This document shows positions 53,098-62,579 of a stretch of DNA of 64,000 bases, one piece after another. Both the position numbers and the translations under genes were made by a program. The notes beneath the pieces are model-generated. The model was given only the letters and a program-made list of their open reading frames with translations. It was not told the origin of the DNA and did not search any database. Source of the stretch: Paramesorhizobium sp049065735 (lineage in GTDB: Bacteria > Pseudomonadota > Alphaproteobacteria > Rhizobiales > Rhizobiaceae); assembly GCF_049065735.1 (NCBI RefSeq), contig NZ_JBAKHD010000003.1, positions 434,001-498,000 of the forward strand. Reading direction: 5' to 3'. Each line of letters begins with the position of its first letter. The stretch's first letter is position 1.

Positions 53098-53341
53098 ATC
53101 TAAACCGTTGTCGCGATGGAGATGTCGAGGCAGGGATTTCTGTGACAAGCACATGAATGACGAAATGAGGGATGGCTGTCCCTCACCGAGAACCGTAGTG
53201 CAGCCTGCGAGGCTGAGGATTATCAGCGACATCAAAGCAATCCGTCATTCCTGTGCATGTCACAGGAATCCATGCCTCGACCTTGCCTCCTACGCGAGGG
53301 TGAAGAAGCGCATACTGCTTTCGTCTGAAAATAAATGCTCT
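53098..53341. repeat. MITE-like inverted-repeat element, family D, copy 1
   Basis: This fills the 300 bp gap between the kinase and the HAD gene. Inverted arms at 53124-53162 and 53243-53281 match in about 35 of 39 positions (outer part GTCGAGGCA). The outer borders (CCGTTGTCGCGATGGAGATG and CTGCTTTCGTCTGAAAATAA) resemble those of the copy at 63589-63823. An 82-codon frame across it is not convincing as a gene. Confidence 0.75.
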
Positions 53342-53355
53342 AGGAGGCAAGCCTG

Positions 53356-54189
53356 ATGGACATCCCCGCCGCCACCCTCTCACAACTGATCGACCGTTAC
53401 GATGTCTTCTTCCTCGACCAGTTCGGCGTGCTGCGCGATGACGAGGGGGCCTATCCCGGCGCGGCGGAGGCCCTGGAGCGCTTGAAGGCAGCGGGCAAGA
53501 CGGTGGTGATCCTTTCCAATTCTGGCCGCAGCGGCGATTATAATGCCGAGCGCTTCGCCAGGCTGGGTTTTCCCCGCGAAAGCTTCGATTTCTTCATCAC
53601 ATCAGGCGACACCGCCTATGAGGCGCTTATCCGCCAGGGTTCCCCGGTTCCGCAAGGGGCCGCCTGCCTGACCATTTCCAGCGGCGGCGACCGTAACCTC
53701 GCCGAACGTCTCGGCCTTCGCCACATCGACGATTCAGGGGAAGCCTGCCTTGTCGTCATCTCCGGAAGCGAGGCGGAGCGCATTCCCATGGAAACCTACC
53801 GCGATCTGCTACGGCCCGCGGCGTCGCGCGGCGTCCCGGCGATCTGCACGAACCCCGATATTCACAAACTCGCCGGCGGCACCACTGCTCCGGGCGCCGG
53901 CAGCATCGCCCTGCTTTACGAGGAGCTGGGCGGCACGGTCCGCTGGTTCGGCAAGCCCCATCGCGATATTTACGAACTGGCCATCCGGGCAAGCGGCAAT
54001 CCTCCCCTCCGATCCATCGTCTGCGTCGGCGACAGTATCGACCACGATATCTTGGGTGCCCGCGGCGCTGGCCTCAACTCCGTCCTCGTCCGCACGGGAA
54101 TTCTCGCCGATCTGCCTCAATCGGCGCTTGCCGGGCTTATCCGCGACGACCGCCGCCCGGATTTCATCATGGCCCGGTTCGGAGAGTAA
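53356..54189 (+). CDS. HAD superfamily class IIA hydrolase (NagD-like)
   Basis: A 277-residue phosphatase-like protein. Motif I FFLDQFGVLRDDEGAYPGA, motif II VVILSNSGRSG, a class IIA cap (about 80-175), motif III GKPHRDIYELA and motif IV CVGDSIDHDILGARGAGL. This order fits the TIGR01459-type HAD-IIA group common in rhizobia. AGGAGG precedes the ATG. Following a sugar kinase, it may remove phosphate from a sugar phosphate or side product; its substrate is unknown. Confidence 0.88.
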   Translation: MDIPAATLSQLIDRYDVFFLDQFGVLRDDEGAYPGAAEALERLKAAGKTVVILSNSGRSGDYNAERFARLGFPRESFDFFITSGDTAYEALIRQGSPVPQGAACLTISSGGDRNLAERLGLRHIDDSGEACLVVISGSEAERIPMETYRDLLRPAASRGVPAICTNPDIHKLAGGTTAPGAGSIALLYEELGGTVRWFGKPHRDIYELAIRASGNPPLRSIVCVGDSIDHDILGARGAGLNSVLVRTGILADLPQSALAGLIRDDRRPDFIMARFGE

Positions 54190-54348
54190 CTGACAGCCAC
54201 TCCTCGCCGAGGTGGCATTTTCCTCATTTGACCCCACGAACGGTAAGGGTTGGCATTGCGCGCGCCGCCGTGCAGGATAACATGGCGTGCGAATGCAGCG
54301 GGGCTTCCCGGCTGTGTCGATGAATTGCTCGAACGAAGGGGAACGATA

Positions 54349-55302
54349 ATGAAGACGATTTCTCGCCTGGGCCGGATCGCGACCGGCCTTTTGCTTTGCG
54401 TGGCCGCTCTCACCACCGCCGCCGAAGCCGCCGACGATGCCGCCTGTAAGACGATCCGCATGAGCGATCCCGGCTGGACCGACATCACCGCCACCAACGC
54501 CGTCGCTTCCGTCCTCCTGGATGCGCTGGGCTATCAGGCCGATGTCAAGAGCCTCTCCGTGCCCATTGGCTACCAGGCCATGAAGAGCGGCGAGATCGAT
54601 ATTTTTCTCGGCAACTGGATGCCGGCGCAAAAATCCTTCATCGATGATCTGAATGCCGCCAAGGCCGCCGAAGTGCTGACGAAAAACCTCGAAGGCGCGA
54701 AATTCACCCTCGCGGTGCCGTCCTATATGGCCGAAAAGGGCGTGAAGGATCTGGCGGACCTCGCGAAGCATGGCGATGAATTCGGCAAGAAGATCTATGG
54801 CATCGAGCCGGGCGCGCCCGCCAATGAGAACATCCGGAAGATTCTTAGCTCCGGCAAGTTCGGCCTCGACGGCTGGTCGCTGGTCGAATCCGGCGAACAG
54901 GCCATGCTGGCGCAGGCCGACCGTGCCACGAAAGACAAGAGCGGCATCGTCTTCCTCGCCTGGGCGCCCCATCCCATGAACGAAAAATTCCCGATCACCT
55001 ATCTCTCGGGCGGCGACGATTATTTCGGCCCGAATTTTGGCGGCGCGGAAGTCTATACGCTCGCCCGCACCGGCTGGAGCGCGAAATGCCCCAACGCTGC
55101 CACCTTCTTCAAGAACCTGAAATTCGACATCGGCATGGAAAACACCCTCATGGGCGATATCCTCGACGGCGAGGACGCCAAGGCAGCGGCAAAGGCCTGG
55201 ATCAAGGCCAACCCAAAGGTGCTTGACGGCTGGCTTGCAGGGGTCACGACGCTGGATGGTAAGCCGGGTGCAGAGGCGGTGAAGGCGGGGCTGGGGATTT
55301 AG
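54349..55302 (+). CDS. choX: Choline ABC transporter substrate-binding protein (ChoX-like)
   Basis: A 317-residue periplasmic binding protein of the OpuAC/ProX family. Signal peptide KTISRLGRIATGLLLCVAAL, cleaved near AEAADD. The ligand-domain opening TIRMSDPGWTDITATNAVAS and FLGNWMPAQ, then IVFLAWAPHPMNEKF, are characteristic of ChoX. AAGGGGAA lies before the ATG. No choW or choV gene follows; instead choline-sulfatase is 250 bp downstream. It would capture choline (or acetylcholine) released from choline-O-sulfate and pass it to a transporter encoded elsewhere. Confidence 0.9.
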   Translation: MKTISRLGRIATGLLLCVAALTTAAEAADDAACKTIRMSDPGWTDITATNAVASVLLDALGYQADVKSLSVPIGYQAMKSGEIDIFLGNWMPAQKSFIDDLNAAKAAEVLTKNLEGAKFTLAVPSYMAEKGVKDLADLAKHGDEFGKKIYGIEPGAPANENIRKILSSGKFGLDGWSLVESGEQAMLAQADRATKDKSGIVFLAWAPHPMNEKFPITYLSGGDDYFGPNFGGAEVYTLARTGWSAKCPNAATFFKNLKFDIGMENTLMGDILDGEDAKAAAKAWIKANPKVLDGWLAGVTTLDGKPGAEAVKAGLGI

Positions 55303-55341
55303 CGCCGCATGATTTTTAGATAGAAGCGTCTGCGGGGCACT

Positions 55342-55499
55342 TACCCCCTCTGGCCTGCCGGCCATCTCCCGCTCAAGGGGGGAGATTAGCTATCAGTTCC
55401 GCTTGCGCCAATCTCCAACGTTTCAGGATGAAGCCGTCATCGATGCCAGCCAATCTCCCCCTTGAGGGGGAGATGCCCGGCAGGGCAGAGGGGGGGTGT
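55342..55499. repeat. Palindromic repeat family A, copy before betC
   Basis: Left arm CCCTCTGGCCTGCCGGCCAT with hairpin, right arm ending GGCAGGGCAGAGGGGGGGTG. It lies between choX and betC. The betC frame is open through part of it, but a GTG with AAGGAG lies downstream, so here the repeat is outside the coding region. Confidence 0.88.
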
Positions 55500-55553
55500 C
55501 CTGGCACCTCCATCAAAACAGAATTGCATTGCATAACCCAAGGAGACCAGCGC

Positions 55554-57068
55554 GTGGCGCGTCCGAATATCCTCATTCTCATGGCGGACCAGTTCAACGG
55601 AACCCTGTTCCCCGACGGTCCCGCCGATTTCCTCCATGCACCGCATCTGAAGGCGCTGGCGGAGCGTTCCGTGCGGTTCGCCAACACCTATACGGCAAGC
55701 CCGCTCTGCGCCCCGGCGCGCGCATCCTTCATGTCCGGCCAATTGCCCAGCCGCACGCGGGTCTATGACAATGCGGCGGAATTCGCCTCCGACATCCCCA
55801 CCTATGCCCACCATTTGCGTTCGGCTGGCTATCACACGGCGCTGTCGGGCAAGATGCATTTCGTCGGCCCCGACCAGTTGCACGGCTTCGAGGAGCGGCT
55901 GACGACGGATATCTACCCCGCCGATTTCGGCTGGACGCCCGACTACACCAAGCCCGGCGAGCGTATCGACTGGTGGTATCACAATCTCGGCTCGGTGACC
56001 GGCGCGGGCGTGGCCGAAATCACCAACCAGATGGAATATGATGACGAGGTCGCCTATCACGCGACTCGCAAGCTCTACGATCTCTCGCGCAGGCTGGACG
56101 ACCGCCCCTGGTGCCTGACGGTCAGCTTCACCCATCCGCACGACCCCTATGTGGCGCGGCGCAAATTCTGGGACCTCTACGAAGACTGCCCCGCGCTCGA
56201 CCCCGAAGTTCCGGCGCTGCCCTTCGACGATAACGACCCGCATTCGAAGCGGCTTCTGGAAGCCTGCGACCATAAAGCGTTCGATATCACCCGTGAGCAT
56301 ATCCGCCGGGCGCGACGCGGCTATTTCGCCAATATCTCCTATATCGACGAGAAGATCGGCGAAATCCTCGACGTGCTCAAGCGGGCGCGCATGGAGGAGA
56401 ACACGATCATCCTCTTCGTCTCCGACCATGGCGATATGCTGGGCGAGCGCGGCCAATGGTTCAAGATGTCGTTCTTCGAGGGCTCCGCGCGCGTGCCGCT
56501 GATGATCGCGGCCCCCGGCTGGGCGCCTGCCCGCATCGACACGCCGGTCTCCACGCTGGACGTGACGCCGACGCTCTGCGCCCTCGCCGATCTCGACATC
56601 ACCGCGCTGAAGCGCTGGACCGATGGCGAGGACCTGTCCGGCCTGGTGGCTGGAACGGCAACCCGCGCGCCGGTCCCTATGGAATATGCCGCCGAAGGCT
56701 CCATCGCGCCGCTCGTCGCCATCCGCGACGGGCGCTACAAGCTGACCGTCTGCAATGAGGACCCGCCGCTGCTCTTCGATCTCGAAGCCGACCCGCACGA
56801 ACTGACCAATCTCGCCCGCGATATCGGCCATGCCGGCATCCTGGCTTCGCTTGAAAAACAGGTTCGTGAGCGTTGGAACCTCGATGCCTTCGATGCGGCG
56901 GTGCGCGAAAGCCAGGCCCGCCGTTGGGTGGTCTACAAAGCCCTGCGCAACGGCGCTTACTACCCCTGGGATTACCAGCCGCTGCAAAAGGCGTCCGAGC
57001 GCTACATGCGCAACCACATGGACCTGAACGTGCTGGAAGAAAATCAGCGCTATCCAAGGGGAGAGTAG
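55554..57068 (+). CDS. betC: Choline-sulfatase BetC
   Basis: A 504-residue sulfatase that hydrolyses choline-O-sulfate to choline and sulfate. The N-terminus ARPNILILMADQFNGTLFPD has the calcium-binding Asp, and the modifiable cysteine is Cys52 in C-A-P-A-R (formylglycine type). LSGKMHFVGPDQLHGFEERL, FVSDHGDMLGERGQWFKMSF and the C-terminal RNHMDLN are typical of BetC. The GTG start has AAGGAG 8 bp upstream. No betI, betB or betA gene is present beside it, unlike the S. meliloti betICBA operon. Its stop is 2 bp from the convergent dnaE2 stop. Confidence 0.94.
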   Translation: MARPNILILMADQFNGTLFPDGPADFLHAPHLKALAERSVRFANTYTASPLCAPARASFMSGQLPSRTRVYDNAAEFASDIPTYAHHLRSAGYHTALSGKMHFVGPDQLHGFEERLTTDIYPADFGWTPDYTKPGERIDWWYHNLGSVTGAGVAEITNQMEYDDEVAYHATRKLYDLSRRLDDRPWCLTVSFTHPHDPYVARRKFWDLYEDCPALDPEVPALPFDDNDPHSKRLLEACDHKAFDITREHIRRARRGYFANISYIDEKIGEILDVLKRARMEENTIILFVSDHGDMLGERGQWFKMSFFEGSARVPLMIAAPGWAPARIDTPVSTLDVTPTLCALADLDITALKRWTDGEDLSGLVAGTATRAPVPMEYAAEGSIAPLVAIRDGRYKLTVCNEDPPLLFDLEADPHELTNLARDIGHAGILASLEKQVRERWNLDAFDAAVRESQARRWVVYKALRNGAYYPWDYQPLQKASERYMRNHMDLNVLEENQRYPRGE

Positions 57069-57070
57069 CT

Positions 57071-60000
57071 CTACCGGAAATCCCGCGTCTTCACCCTGAT
57101 CGCACCCTGCGCATTGTCCGGATCGAGCGGCGGCGGAGCGGGATAGAGCCCGTCGCCCTCCATGAGTGCCCCGCGTTTGCCGACGCTGGCCAGTTCAGCG
57201 GATAGGTCGAAAAGCTCGCGCGCGACGATATGCACGACTTCCCCCTCCCGCTGGACGCGGCCCCTGACGCCGATCAGGCTCGCGCCCAGCACGACGCGGC
57301 GGAACTGCTCGAACACTTTCTTCCAGACGACGATATTGGCGACGCCCGTTTCGTCCTCGATGGTGAGGAAGATCACGCCCTTCGCCGAGCCGGGCCGCTG
57401 GCGCACGAGGATCAGCCCCGCAGTATCGACCGCATGCCGGTCGCGCGCGGCCACGGCCTCGGCGCACGACAGAATGTGGCGGCGCGCAAGATCGGCCCGC
57501 AGGAAGGAAACCGGGTGCTGGCGCAAGGTCAGCCCGACATGGCCGTAATCCTCCACCACCTCGCTCCCCGCCGTCATGGGCCGAAGCGAGACGGCCGGCT
57601 CCATCTGTTCGGCAAGCAGCTCCGCCTCGCGCGCGGCGGCCGCGGCGAAGAGGGGCAAAGGCTCGTCGCGCAGCGCCTTGATCGCCCATAGCGCCTCGCG
57701 GCGAGCGAGACCTAGCGAGGGGCGGAAAGCATCGGCCTCCGCGAGCCGCTCCAGCGCCGCAGCCGGAATGGAAGCGCGGCGCCAGAGATCGTCCACCGAG
57801 GCGAAAGGCTGGTCCTCCCGGCAGGAGACAAGCCGCGCCGCGTCGGCATTGCTCAAGCCCTTGACCATGCGTAAGCCCAGCCGGACCGCCAGCCTGCCGT
57901 CATCGGCATCGCGCGGTTCCAGCGTGCAGTCCCATCGCGAGGCGTTGATGCAGACCGGGCGGATTTCCACCCCATGCTCCCGCGCATCGCGCACGATCTG
58001 CGCCGGAGCATAGAACCCCATCGGCTGGGCGTTGAGAAGCGCCGCGCAGAACACATCCGGATGCCGGCATTTCACCCAGCTGCTGGCATAGGCGATGAGC
58101 GCGAAGCTCGCCGCATGGCTTTCCGGAAAACCGTAGGAGCCGAACCCTTCCAGCTGCTTGAATATCTTCTTGGCAAAGTCCTTGTCGTAGCCATTGGCCG
58201 CCATGCCGTCGATCAGCTTTTGGCCGAAGGTCGAGATCGTGCCGGTATGCTTGAAGGTCGCCATGGCGCGGCGCAGCTGGTCGGCCTCACCGGGCGTGAA
58301 ACCGGCGCACTCGATCGCCACCCGCATCGCCTGTTCCTGAAACAGCGGCACACCGAGGGTCTTGCCGAGAACGGCTTCGAGTTCCGGCTTCGGATAGACG
58401 ACATCCTCCTTCCCCTCGCGCCGCCTGAGATAAGGATGGACCATGTCACCCTGGATCGGGCCGGGGCGCACGATCGCCACCTCGATCACCAGATCGTATA
58501 AATCCTTCGGCTTCATGCGCGGCAGCATCGACATCTGCGCACGCGACTCGATCTGGAAAACGCCTATCGTATCGGCGCGCTGGATCATCGCATAGGTCGG
58601 CCCGTCATCGGGCGGTATCGTCGCGAGACTATGCCGGATGCCCTTGTGCTCCTCCAGGAGGTCGAAGGCGCGGCGCATGCAGGAGAGCATGCCGAGCGCC
58701 AGCACATCGACCTTCATCATCTTCAGCGCCTCGACATCGTCCTTGTCCCACTCGATGACCTGCCGGCCCGCCATCGCTGCCGGCTCGATCGGCACCAGAT
58801 CGTCCAGCCGGTCGCGCGTGAGGACGAAGCCGCCCGGATGCTGGCTCAGATGGCGCGGCGCGCCGACAAGCTGCCCGGCCAGTTCCAGCGTCAGGCGCAG
58901 CCGCCGGTCGCCCATATTGAGGTTGAGCGCCTGGGCATGTTTTTTCTCGACCTCTTCCGACCAGCCCCAGATCTGCGAGGAAAGCGTCTTCGTCAGATCC
59001 TCCGGCAAGCCCAGCGCCTTGCCCACATCGCGGATGGCGCCCTTGGCGCGATAGCGGATGACGGTGGAGCAGAGCGCGGCGCGGTCACGGCCATAGTGTT
59101 CATAGATCCACTGGATGACGTCCTCGCGCCGTTCATGCTCGAAATCCACGTCGATGTCAGGCGGCTCGCGGCGCTCCTCGCTGACGAACCGCTCGAACAG
59201 AAGATCATGCCGGCTGGGATCGATCGAGGTGATGCCGAGCACATAGCAGACCGAGCTGTTGGCCGCCGATCCCCGCCCCTGGCACAAAATCCCCTTCGAG
59301 CGCGCGAAACGGACGATGGAATTCACCGTCAGGAAATAGGGCGCATAATCGAGCTTCTCGATGAGACGAAGCTCGTGCTCGAGGATGCCGCGCACCTTGC
59401 CCGGCAAACCGTTCGGATAGCGGTCGGCCGCGCCTTCCCAGGTCAGCTTTTCCAGCGTCTGTTGCGGCGTCAAGGCCGGGTCGGTGCGCTCCTCCGGATA
59501 TTGATAGGCAAGCTCGTCCATCCGGAAGGTGCAGCGCTCCATGATCTCGATGGTCCGGCCCAGCGCCTCGCCATACCGGCTGAACAGGCGGTGCATCTCC
59601 TCCGGCGGCTTCAGGAAGCGGTCGGCGAAGCGCTCGCGGCGATGGCCCAGCTCGTCGATGGTGACATTGTGCCGGATCGCGGTGACGACATCCTGCAGGA
59701 TCTGCCGCCCCGGCTCATGGAAGAGCACATCATTGGTGACAACAGCGGGCACACCCATCTGCGTGGCGAGATTGGAAAGCGCGTGAAGGCGCAGCTGGTC
59801 GTTGGGACGCCGGCGCAGCGTCAGCGCCATATAGGCGCGGTTGCCGAAAACTTGCCCCACGCGACGCAGCCGCACCGCGCAAATCTCGTCCGCCGCGTCA
59901 GGCACGAGAACCGCGATCAGCCCTTCCGCGTGAGCCGCAAGGTCCGCCCATTCCAGATGGCATTTCGCCTTGCCGCCCCGCTTCTTGCCAAGCGAAAGCA

Positions 60001-60274
60001 GGCGGCAGAGCCGGGAATAGGCGGGCCGATCCATCGGATAGACGAGAACCGACATGCCGTCCACAAGATCGAGCCTGCAGCCGACGACGAGGCGGACGCC
60101 CGTCACCTTCGCCGCCTCATGGGCGCGCACGATCCCGGCAAGGCTGTTGCGGTCGACGATGCCGAGCGCCTCGATTCCCATCATGGCAGCCTGCGCAAAC
60201 AGCTCCTCGCAACTGCTCGCCCCGCGCAGGAACGAGAAGTACGACGTCACCTGCAGTTCGGCATAGCGTTTCAT
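57071..60274 (-). CDS. dnaE2: Error-prone DNA polymerase DnaE2 (ImuC)
   Basis: About 1067 residues. The start MKRYAELQVTSYFSFLRGAS is fixed by an ATGA overlap with imuB. The N-terminal PHP domain (about 1-270) is followed by the C-family palm with catalytic acids in PDIDVDFEHE and MKVDVLALGM. The finger/thumb region has ILCQGRGSAANSSVCYVLGI, with a C-terminal OB domain (GLILVRQRPGSAKGVIFLTI). It does translesion synthesis with ImuB and ImuA during the SOS response. It lacks the tau-binding and beta-clamp tail of DnaE1, as expected for this type. Confidence 0.96.
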   Translation of the reverse strand: MKRYAELQVTSYFSFLRGASSCEELFAQAAMMGIEALGIVDRNSLAGIVRAHEAAKVTGVRLVVGCRLDLVDGMSVLVYPMDRPAYSRLCRLLSLGKKRGGKAKCHLEWADLAAHAEGLIAVLVPDAADEICAVRLRRVGQVFGNRAYMALTLRRRPNDQLRLHALSNLATQMGVPAVVTNDVLFHEPGRQILQDVVTAIRHNVTIDELGHRRERFADRFLKPPEEMHRLFSRYGEALGRTIEIMERCTFRMDELAYQYPEERTDPALTPQQTLEKLTWEGAADRYPNGLPGKVRGILEHELRLIEKLDYAPYFLTVNSIVRFARSKGILCQGRGSAANSSVCYVLGITSIDPSRHDLLFERFVSEERREPPDIDVDFEHERREDVIQWIYEHYGRDRAALCSTVIRYRAKGAIRDVGKALGLPEDLTKTLSSQIWGWSEEVEKKHAQALNLNMGDRRLRLTLELAGQLVGAPRHLSQHPGGFVLTRDRLDDLVPIEPAAMAGRQVIEWDKDDVEALKMMKVDVLALGMLSCMRRAFDLLEEHKGIRHSLATIPPDDGPTYAMIQRADTIGVFQIESRAQMSMLPRMKPKDLYDLVIEVAIVRPGPIQGDMVHPYLRRREGKEDVVYPKPELEAVLGKTLGVPLFQEQAMRVAIECAGFTPGEADQLRRAMATFKHTGTISTFGQKLIDGMAANGYDKDFAKKIFKQLEGFGSYGFPESHAASFALIAYASSWVKCRHPDVFCAALLNAQPMGFYAPAQIVRDAREHGVEIRPVCINASRWDCTLEPRDADDGRLAVRLGLRMVKGLSNADAARLVSCREDQPFASVDDLWRRASIPAAALERLAEADAFRPSLGLARREALWAIKALRDEPLPLFAAAAAREAELLAEQMEPAVSLRPMTAGSEVVEDYGHVGLTLRQHPVSFLRADLARRHILSCAEAVAARDRHAVDTAGLILVRQRPGSAKGVIFLTIEDETGVANIVVWKKVFEQFRRVVLGASLIGVRGRVQREGEVVHIVARELFDLSAELASVGKRGALMEGDGLYPAPPPLDPDNAQGAIRVKTRDFR

Positions 60275-61854
60275 CCGAATATCCCGTGCAGATACCATTG
60301 ATGACTGCCGCTTTGCGGGCGCTCGCCATCGCCGGAGCGGAACAGCCAATAGCGCTCGCCCGCCTCGTCCTCGACGCGGAAATAGTCCCGGACCGTCGCC
60401 ATTTCGGCGTCGCGCTTCCACCATTCGCCGCGAATGCGCTCCGGCCCGTCGGCGCGGCGGATGCGGCGGCGAACGCCCCGCCAGGTGAACCAGACGGGCG
60501 GATTATCGGGCAGGAGGGCTATGGTCTCGATCGGCTCGGGCCGGCTGAGCAGGCGCGGCGGACGCGGCCACTCGCCTTCCCATGTCGCGCCGGTTTCCGG
60601 GGCAAGCGAGGAGACGCGGGCAACGGAGCGCTCCGGCACGTCGCTCTGAACCGGCACGAAGCGGCAGAGATTATGCGCCCCGACGCGGTTGGCGAGAACA
60701 TCAATCAAATCGGAGATGTCGGGTTCCTCCTCTTCGGCCAGCGAGGAAACCGCCTGCCGGTCCCTGAGCGGCTCGGCGATAACAGCCGCAAGGTCCATGG
60801 CCTCGATGCCGAAGCCCGGATCGACCGTCTCGATCTTCTCGCAGAGAAGCCGCGTCAGGCGCTTCGCATCGCGCACCGGCTGGGCCGTGCCGACACGGAT
60901 CGCCTGATGCGTATTGTCGACGCGCCGGAACAGGAGATCGAGCCGCCGCGCGCCCAGCCCCTTCTTTTCCAGTTCCGCGCACAAGGCGGTGGCGAGCAGG
61001 CCTATATAGCGCGCGATGGTTTCGGCGGCGGCGATGGGCTCGGCGAAAACGCGGCGGACTTGAACGATTTCAGGATCGCGAAGCGGCTCAATCGGCTCCG
61101 CCACGGTGCCCAGCGCCTGATCCAGCCTGCGGACGATTTCGGGGCCGAAGCGCTGGGTCAGGGGCGCGCGCGGCTCATGCATGAGATCGCCGACCCTCTC
61201 GAAACCGAGCGTGCGCAGGCTCCGCACCGTCGCCGCATCAAGACGCAGCGCCGCGACCGGCAAAGGTTTCAGCATGGTCTCGGCTGCGCCGGGCGGCACG
61301 ACCAGAGCATGATCCCGAAAAGTTGCAGACTTTTCGGATAAGATCATGCGGCAAGACAAAGGGTTAGAGCGTCGGGTGAGGAAGCGCGCGGCGGCATGGG
61401 CCGCGCCCCATGTATCGGCGATTGCCGCGCGCGCCTCGACGCCGAAGGAGGCGAAGCGCTCGACAAGCGAAGCGAGCATGGCCGCCTCCCCGCCATGAAG
61501 ATGGTCGGCGCCCGTGGTGTCGATCACCAGCCCGTCCGGTGGATCGGGCATGACGACCGGAGAAATGCGTTTCAGCGCCCACAGCGCCAGCTTGCGCAGG
61601 CCCTCGGCATCCGCGCGCGGATCGCCATCCATGACGGTGAGACCAGGCACCAGCGCCTGCGCCTTGGCAACCGGCATTCCCAGACGCAAACCCAAGCCTT
61701 CGGCATTGGCGTCGAGCGCGGTTATGATCCGCCGGCCTCCTTCGCGGCCGATAAGGATAAGCGGGGCCTTAGCCGAAAGCACGGCGCCATCCGCTTTCCT
61801 CCTCAGACGATCCACCGGCCATCGGGGTAGATAGAGCGATACGACCCTTTGCAT
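60271..61854 (-). CDS. imuB: ImuB, Y-family polymerase-like protein of the SOS mutasome
   Basis: About 527 residues. The N-terminus MQRVVSLYLPRWPVDRLRRK has lost the catalytic acids of active Y-family polymerases, as in known ImuB proteins. It bridges the beta clamp, DnaE2 and ImuA. Thumb and little-finger regions are visible (LRTLGFERVGDLMHEPRAPL). Between residues of the palm, after AHAAARF, it carries an insert NPLSCRMILSEKSATFRDHA encoded by palindromic repeat C (61307-61349), directly before the conserved VVPPG. The ATG at 61854 was chosen behind GGAAG; it overlaps imuA by 86 bp. Confidence 0.93.
   Translation of the reverse strand: MQRVVSLYLPRWPVDRLRRKADGAVLSAKAPLILIGREGGRRIITALDANAEGLGLRLGMPVAKAQALVPGLTVMDGDPRADAEGLRKLALWALKRISPVVMPDPPDGLVIDTTGADHLHGGEAAMLASLVERFASFGVEARAAIADTWGAAHAAARFLTRRSNPLSCRMILSEKSATFRDHALVVPPGAAETMLKPLPVAALRLDAATVRSLRTLGFERVGDLMHEPRAPLTQRFGPEIVRRLDQALGTVAEPIEPLRDPEIVQVRRVFAEPIAAAETIARYIGLLATALCAELEKKGLGARRLDLLFRRVDNTHQAIRVGTAQPVRDAKRLTRLLCEKIETVDPGFGIEAMDLAAVIAEPLRDRQAVSSLAEEEEPDISDLIDVLANRVGAHNLCRFVPVQSDVPERSVARVSSLAPETGATWEGEWPRPPRLLSRPEPIETIALLPDNPPVWFTWRGVRRRIRRADGPERIRGEWWKRDAEMATVRDYFRVEDEAGERYWLFRSGDGERPQSGSHQWYLHGIFG
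61307..61349. repeat. Family C palindromic repeat inside the imuB coding frame
   Basis: GCATGATCCCGAAAAGTTGC then AGACTTTTCGGATAAGATCATGC: arms GCATGATC/GATCATGC and CGAAAAGT/ACTTTTCG. It is in frame in imuB and adds about 20 residues. Diverged copies are intergenic at 7467, 25715 and 33101. Confidence 0.9.
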
Positions 61855-62551
61855 CACAAGCTTCCACTTCAAAATCCGCGCTTTCGCCTCCTCGGCAGCG
61901 CACGAGTTCCAGACGCCAGCGCGACCGTCCGAGACCCGGCACCGGAAGCGGCGCGGACGGCAGGACTGAGACGCGCCAGCGCGTGACGCTCGCCGTCGGC
62001 TGGCCGAAATCGCCAGCCTCCGCCGGCCTGCGCCAGCGGCGAAGGGCGATGCCGATGGTGCCCGAGCCTTCCGCCGCCAGTTGGAGGCGGCGGGAAGCGG
62101 TCATTGAAAGCCGCGCGATTTCCGCGACGACGGCTCCGAGGCCGCCATGGCGCAAGCCTTCCTCGAAGCAGGCGAGCAGCGCTTTCTCGTCGCCCGCCTC
62201 CACATGGATCAGCCGGTCGGGATTGAGCCCGGCCTGTGCCAGCCCCGGCGCGAAAAGATCGCGCCGCGTCACCACCCAAAGGACTTTGCCGCGCGTCCTC
62301 CCGGCAATGCCCGCCGCGAACAGCGCCGCCGCCGCACCATCCACCGCCCCATTCCCGCCACCCGCCACCTCATGCAGCCCGCCCAGCGCCAGCCCCCCGC
62401 CGGGAAGCCTGCCATCGATGTCGGGCACCCCGAAGGGCAGGACGTCAAGCACACGCCCCTGCCCCCCATCGAGGCGCGCAATACGCTCCCGAAGCTCGGC
62501 AATCACTGGACTGGCAACACGATCCAGCATGGGCGAAACGGTTCTCCGCAA
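61769..62551 (-). CDS. imuA: ImuA, RecA-like protein of the SOS mutasome
   Basis: A 260-residue protein. The RecA/SulA-like core shows LPFGVPDIDGRLPGGGLALG, then LHEVAGGGNGAVDGAAAALF, KVLWVVTRRDLFAPGLAQAG and a basic C-terminal half (RLQLAAEGSGTIGIALRRWR). It is the first gene of the imuA-imuB-dnaE2 operon. A GTTC-N7-GTTC LexA box lies 29 bp upstream of the start. Confidence 0.93.
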   Translation of the reverse strand: MRRTVSPMLDRVASPVIAELRERIARLDGGQGRVLDVLPFGVPDIDGRLPGGGLALGGLHEVAGGGNGAVDGAAAALFAAGIAGRTRGKVLWVVTRRDLFAPGLAQAGLNPDRLIHVEAGDEKALLACFEEGLRHGGLGAVVAEIARLSMTASRRLQLAAEGSGTIGIALRRWRRPAEAGDFGQPTASVTRWRVSVLPSAPLPVPGLGRSRWRLELVRCRGGESADFEVEACDAKGRIALSTPMAGGSSEEESGWRRAFG

Positions 62552-62579
62552 GGCATTAAACCGGCATTCATGCCGCTAT

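Noticed and set aside
53108..53356. 82-codon frame behind the kinase gene
   Set aside because: It lies within the family D repeat and has no ribosome binding site or recognisable motif.
55428..55553. Repeat-encoded N-terminus for BetC, as in the permease at 40707
   Set aside because: A GTG start with AAGGAG 8 bp upstream lies behind the repeat and matches the family N-terminus, so the open frame through the repeat is incidental. This also warns that family A repeats are often stop-free by chance.
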